A stretch of 64,000 bases of DNA from NCBI RefSeq assembly GCF_902499335.1, contig NZ_CABVQK010000005.1, positions 310,001 through 374,000 of the forward strand, in the 5' to 3' direction. Shown here piece by piece: positions 61,562 to 64,000 of the stretch. This stretch comes from Burkholderia lata. GTDB lineage: Bacteria; Pseudomonadota; Gammaproteobacteria; Burkholderiales; Burkholderiaceae. The notes below the pieces were generated by a model. It had not been told where the DNA came from and ran no database searches. It saw only the letters and a list, made by a program, of their open reading frames with translations. Positions within the stretch are counted from its first letter, which is position 1. Every line of letters begins with the position of its first letter. A program made the translations under genes and the position numbers.

Positions 61562-62953
61562 TCAATTCATCGACAGCGTCGGCGCCGGGCGCGTGAAGCC
61601 GCGCGTCAGCCACACGAGCTGGCAGAGTCCGAGCACGAGCCAGCCGGTGCCGACGTAGAACGTCTGGCGCGACAGGCCCGACCACAGCCACACGTTCATC
61701 GCGAAGCCGAGCGCCGGCATCACGCCGAACGTGATCCAGCCCGCGAAACGGCGATGCTCGGGGCGGCACAGATAGCTGCGCATCACGCACAGGTTCACGA
61801 CCGCGAACGCGACGAGCGCACCGAAGCTGATCATCGTCGACGCAAGATCCAGCGTGATGAACAGCGCGGACAGCGACACGATGCCGACCGCGAGCGTCGC
61901 GCGCACCGGCGTGCGCAGCCGCGCATGCAGGTGGCCGAATACGCGTTCGGGCAGCACCCGGTCGCGGCCCATCGCGAACAGCACGCGCGTCACGCTCGCC
62001 TGCCCGGCCATCGCGCTCGCGAAACAGCCGGCCACGTACACCGCGACGAAGAACGCAGACAGCGTGCCGCCGCCGATGCGCCGCATCAGTTCGAGGCTGG
62101 CCGAATCGAGATCCTTGAATGCGCGCCAGTCGGGAAACACCACTTGCCCGACGTACGCGACCAGCATGAACAGCACGCCGCTCGCGAGCGTGCAGAGCAG
62201 GATCGCGAGCGGCACCGTGCGCTTCGGCTCGCGCGTTTCCTCCGACAGCGTGGTGACCGCATCGAAGCCGAGGAACGACAGGCACAGGATCGCGGCCCCG
62301 GCGAAGATCCCGCGCGCATCGCCCGACGACGGCAGCGCGACGGCCATCGACAACCCTTCTCCGGCCGTGACCCGCGCCGATACGATCACGAAGATCGTGA
62401 TGAACACCAGCTGGCTCGCGATCAGGATCAGGTTTACGCGATTGACGAGCCGGATGCCGACGATGTTCAGCCCGGTGATCAGCACGATGCTGCCGACGAT
62501 CCACACGCTGGCCGGCACCATCGGAAAAATCTGCTTCATGTAGATGCCGATCGCGAGGTAGCTGATCATCGGGATGAACAGGTAGTCCATCAGCAATGCC
62601 CAGCCGACCATGAAGCCGGCCGACGTGCCGAAGTTGCGGCTCGCGAACGTATAGGCGGACCCGGCGCTCGGCATCAGCCGCGCCATGTGGCCGTAGCTGC
62701 GCGCGGTGAACAGCATCGCGACCAGCGTGACCGCATACGCGGCCGTCAGGTGCCCGTTCGTCTCGCTCGTGACGAGCCCGTAGGTCGTGAACACCGTCAT
62801 CGGCAGCATGTACGCGAGGCCGAAGATCACCAGCGTCGCGAGGCCGAGCAGGTGCGGCTTGCGGCGGTCGTCCGCGTCGCCGCGAAGCGCGTGCGCGCCG
62901 AAGTCGTGCGTCGCGGCGGCTGATGCGTATCGGCCCGGGCTGTCGTTGTCCAT
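61562..62953 (-). CDS. APC-family amino acid/amine permease
   Basis: 463 residues with 12 predicted membrane segments. Conserved MPSAGSAYTFASRNFG (93-108), GFDAVTTLSEETREPKRTVP in the cytoplasmic loop (core SEETREPKR) and a middle block AGQASVTRVLFAMGRDRVLP are APC-superfamily features shared with putrescine importers such as PuuP/PlaP. Start 62953 follows GAGGA. First gene of the operon, 50 bases before the aminotransferase, and faced by the AraC regulator. Confidence 0.92.
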   Translation of the reverse strand: MDNDSPGRYASAAATHDFGAHALRGDADDRRKPHLLGLATLVIFGLAYMLPMTVFTTYGLVTSETNGHLTAAYAVTLVAMLFTARSYGHMARLMPSAGSAYTFASRNFGTSAGFMVGWALLMDYLFIPMISYLAIGIYMKQIFPMVPASVWIVGSIVLITGLNIVGIRLVNRVNLILIASQLVFITIFVIVSARVTAGEGLSMAVALPSSGDARGIFAGAAILCLSFLGFDAVTTLSEETREPKRTVPLAILLCTLASGVLFMLVAYVGQVVFPDWRAFKDLDSASLELMRRIGGGTLSAFFVAVYVAGCFASAMAGQASVTRVLFAMGRDRVLPERVFGHLHARLRTPVRATLAVGIVSLSALFITLDLASTMISFGALVAFAVVNLCVMRSYLCRPEHRRFAGWITFGVMPALGFAMNVWLWSGLSRQTFYVGTGWLVLGLCQLVWLTRGFTRPAPTLSMN

Positions 62954-63204
62954 GCTGTCCTCACGTGGGTGGCGTTCACGGCTTCAACACTCGTTCGCCC
63001 GGCTCGGCCGGCGGCGGACGACTGGGAGAAAGTGTGGTGCGCCAAAAAATCGGCCACGAATGAGAAAAGCGGACGTAATCAGGGGATATTTCCGGACACG
63101 TCGCCGCGCATCGCGCCGGCGAGTCATGCATGGTGCTGTGCCGCACTGGCGTTTTGCGGACATTCCGGCTATGTTCTACTCGACCCAGTCGCCCCGTCAG
63201 CACC
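62954..63204. promoter_or_regulatory. Divergent control region, permease operon / AraC gene
   Basis: About 250 bases between divergent starts, less GC-rich between 63040 and 63090. Must contain both promoters and probably the AraC binding site; no clear direct repeats were picked out by eye. Confidence 0.5.
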
Positions 63205-64000
63205 ATGGACAGCCGTTCCCATCGAAGCCAGAGCCGGGCCGAGCGCAGCCTGCGTTCGTCGCTCGGCCTCGCGCGCCCGGCCGGGCGCCAGGAGGACATT
63301 CCCGCCACCGTCCACGCGATCGCGGTCGCGCTGGACGAGTGCCGCGTGCGGCATATCGACGGTGCCGCGCTGCTCGAAGGCACGGGGCTCGGCGCGGACG
63401 AAGTCGCGTCGCCGAACCTGCACGTGAATCGCGGCCAGGAGCAGCGCTGCTTCCACAACCTGCTGCAGCGCAGCGGCGTGCCGTCGATCGGGCTGTCGAT
63501 CGGTGCGCGGCTGCACGTGTCGACGCTCGGCCTCGCCGGCTATGCGATGCTGATCAGCGGCTCGGTGATGCAGGCATTCCGGTGCATGGGGCAGTTTCCG
63601 CTGTTCATGGGGCTGTATTTCGATGTGCGTATCGATGCGCACGCAGGCGGCATGAGCGTGACGATCAGCCGCTACAACGGCGAGCCCGATCTCGAGGTGT
63701 TCCAGGTCGACATGTGCCTGTCGAGCCTGCGCCTGATCGTGTCCGATCTCGTCGGCAAGCCGGTCTGGCCCGCGCAGGTGCAGCTCGCGCGCCGCACGCC
63801 GCGCAATGCGGCCGACTACACGCGCCACTTCGGCTGCAAGATCGCGTTCAATGCGGGCGACAACCGGCTCGTGTTCACGTCGGTGAACGGCACGGAGATG
63901 CCGCTTCTCGCGAACGAAGTCAGCTTCAATGCGCTGCATGGCCAGTGCGAGGCGCTCGAACGGCAGTGGGCCGCGTCGGTCGGCACGCGCTTCGCCGATC
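63205..64000 (+). CDS. AraC-family regulator (5' part; runs off the window)
   Basis: 265 residues are visible. The region from about 60 to 230 matches the arabinose-binding-like (PF12625) N-terminal domain of AraC regulators: FHNLLQRSGVPSIGLSIGAR, LSTLGLAGYAML-type segment (here VSTLGLAGYAMLISG), and FNAGDNRLVF. The C-terminal helix-turn-helix lies beyond base 64000. ATG at 63205 is the first plausible start. Divergent from the permease-aminotransferase-dehydrogenase operon and probably its activator. Confidence 0.85.
   Translation, partial: MDSRSHRSQSRAERSLRSSLGLARPAGRQEDIPATVHAIAVALDECRVRHIDGAALLEGTGLGADEVASPNLHVNRGQEQRCFHNLLQRSGVPSIGLSIGARLHVSTLGLAGYAMLISGSVMQAFRCMGQFPLFMGLYFDVRIDAHAGGMSVTISRYNGEPDLEVFQVDMCLSSLRLIVSDLVGKPVWPAQVQLARRTPRNAADYTRHFGCKIAFNAGDNRLVFTSVNGTEMPLLANEVSFNALHGQCEALERQWAASVGTRFAD

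Overview
The window is high-GC DNA with Burkholderia-like gene content: squalene-hopene cyclase, a Tat-exported non-haemolytic-type phospholipase C, a class C beta-lactamase, FlxA-like protein and many GC-rich LysR/TetR/GntR/AraC regulators. A secondary replicon of a Burkholderia cepacia complex-like species is my best guess, inferred from protein families and not from any database match. No rRNA, tRNA, CRISPR array or intact insertion sequence was recognised.

Region 1 (1-17,766) is a non-ribosomal peptide/polyketide cluster that runs off the left edge. Reading leftwards on the minus strand it holds an MbtH protein, a metallo-beta-lactamase-fold enzyme, a JmjC/cupin-type Fe(II)/2-oxoglutarate oxygenase, a 470-residue protein I cannot place, an NRPS (C-A-T, predicted serine) and a hybrid NRPS-PKS (C-A-T-C-A-T-KS-AT..., predicted valine, one unreadable residue, malonyl-CoA). 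A type II thioesterase is transcribed divergently. The last two megasynthase genes overlap by one base. I recognise no known product.

Region 2 (17,833-29,655) is accessory metabolism. It has a TetR/squalene-hopene cyclase divergent pair, an ankyrin protein, a small cupin, a LysR regulator, a HAD hydrolase broken by an apparent one-base deletion, a three-gene set (phosphatase-superfamily lipoprotein with LamG-like domain, small lipoprotein, phospholipase C) and an AmpC-type beta-lactamase without a neighbouring ampR.

Region 3 (30,056-36,288) opens with a possible 19-codon leader ORF, then a tightly overlapping operon of three poorly understood proteins (PcfJ-like, DUF1266-like, DUF4034/TPR-Sel1-like), then an alpha/beta hydrolase, an FlxA-like protein and a 44-residue membrane peptide.

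Region 4 (36,401-42,032) is a two-gene glycan-degradation operon of lipoproteins: a GH92 alpha-mannosidase followed by a GH2 beta-mannosidase/exo-glucosaminidase-type enzyme.

Region 5 (about 42.3-48.6 kb) is a decayed, partly AT-rich island. It holds two copies of a short repeat from a Thr/Ser/Asn-rich peptide (one interrupted by an amber codon), a C-terminal fragment of a TPR-type glycosyltransferase, two apparently intact glycosyltransferases, a HEAT-repeat protein, and successive fragments of a type I secretion system (HlyB N-terminus, HlyD C-terminus, TolC N-terminus). I read it as the relic of a glycosylated, type-I-secreted surface-protein locus.

Region 6 (48,589-64,000) is nitrogen/amine catabolism. 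A periplasmic beta-propeller is followed by one long minus-strand operon: branched-chain-type ABC transporter (binding protein, LivH, LivM, LivG, LivF), M20 amidohydrolase and M81 (MlrC-like) peptidase, with ATGA overlaps between most genes. A divergent FadR-type regulator faces it across a perfect 20-bp palindrome. An APC permease, class III aminotransferase and aldehyde dehydrogenase form a second operon, faced by a divergent AraC regulator that runs off the right edge.
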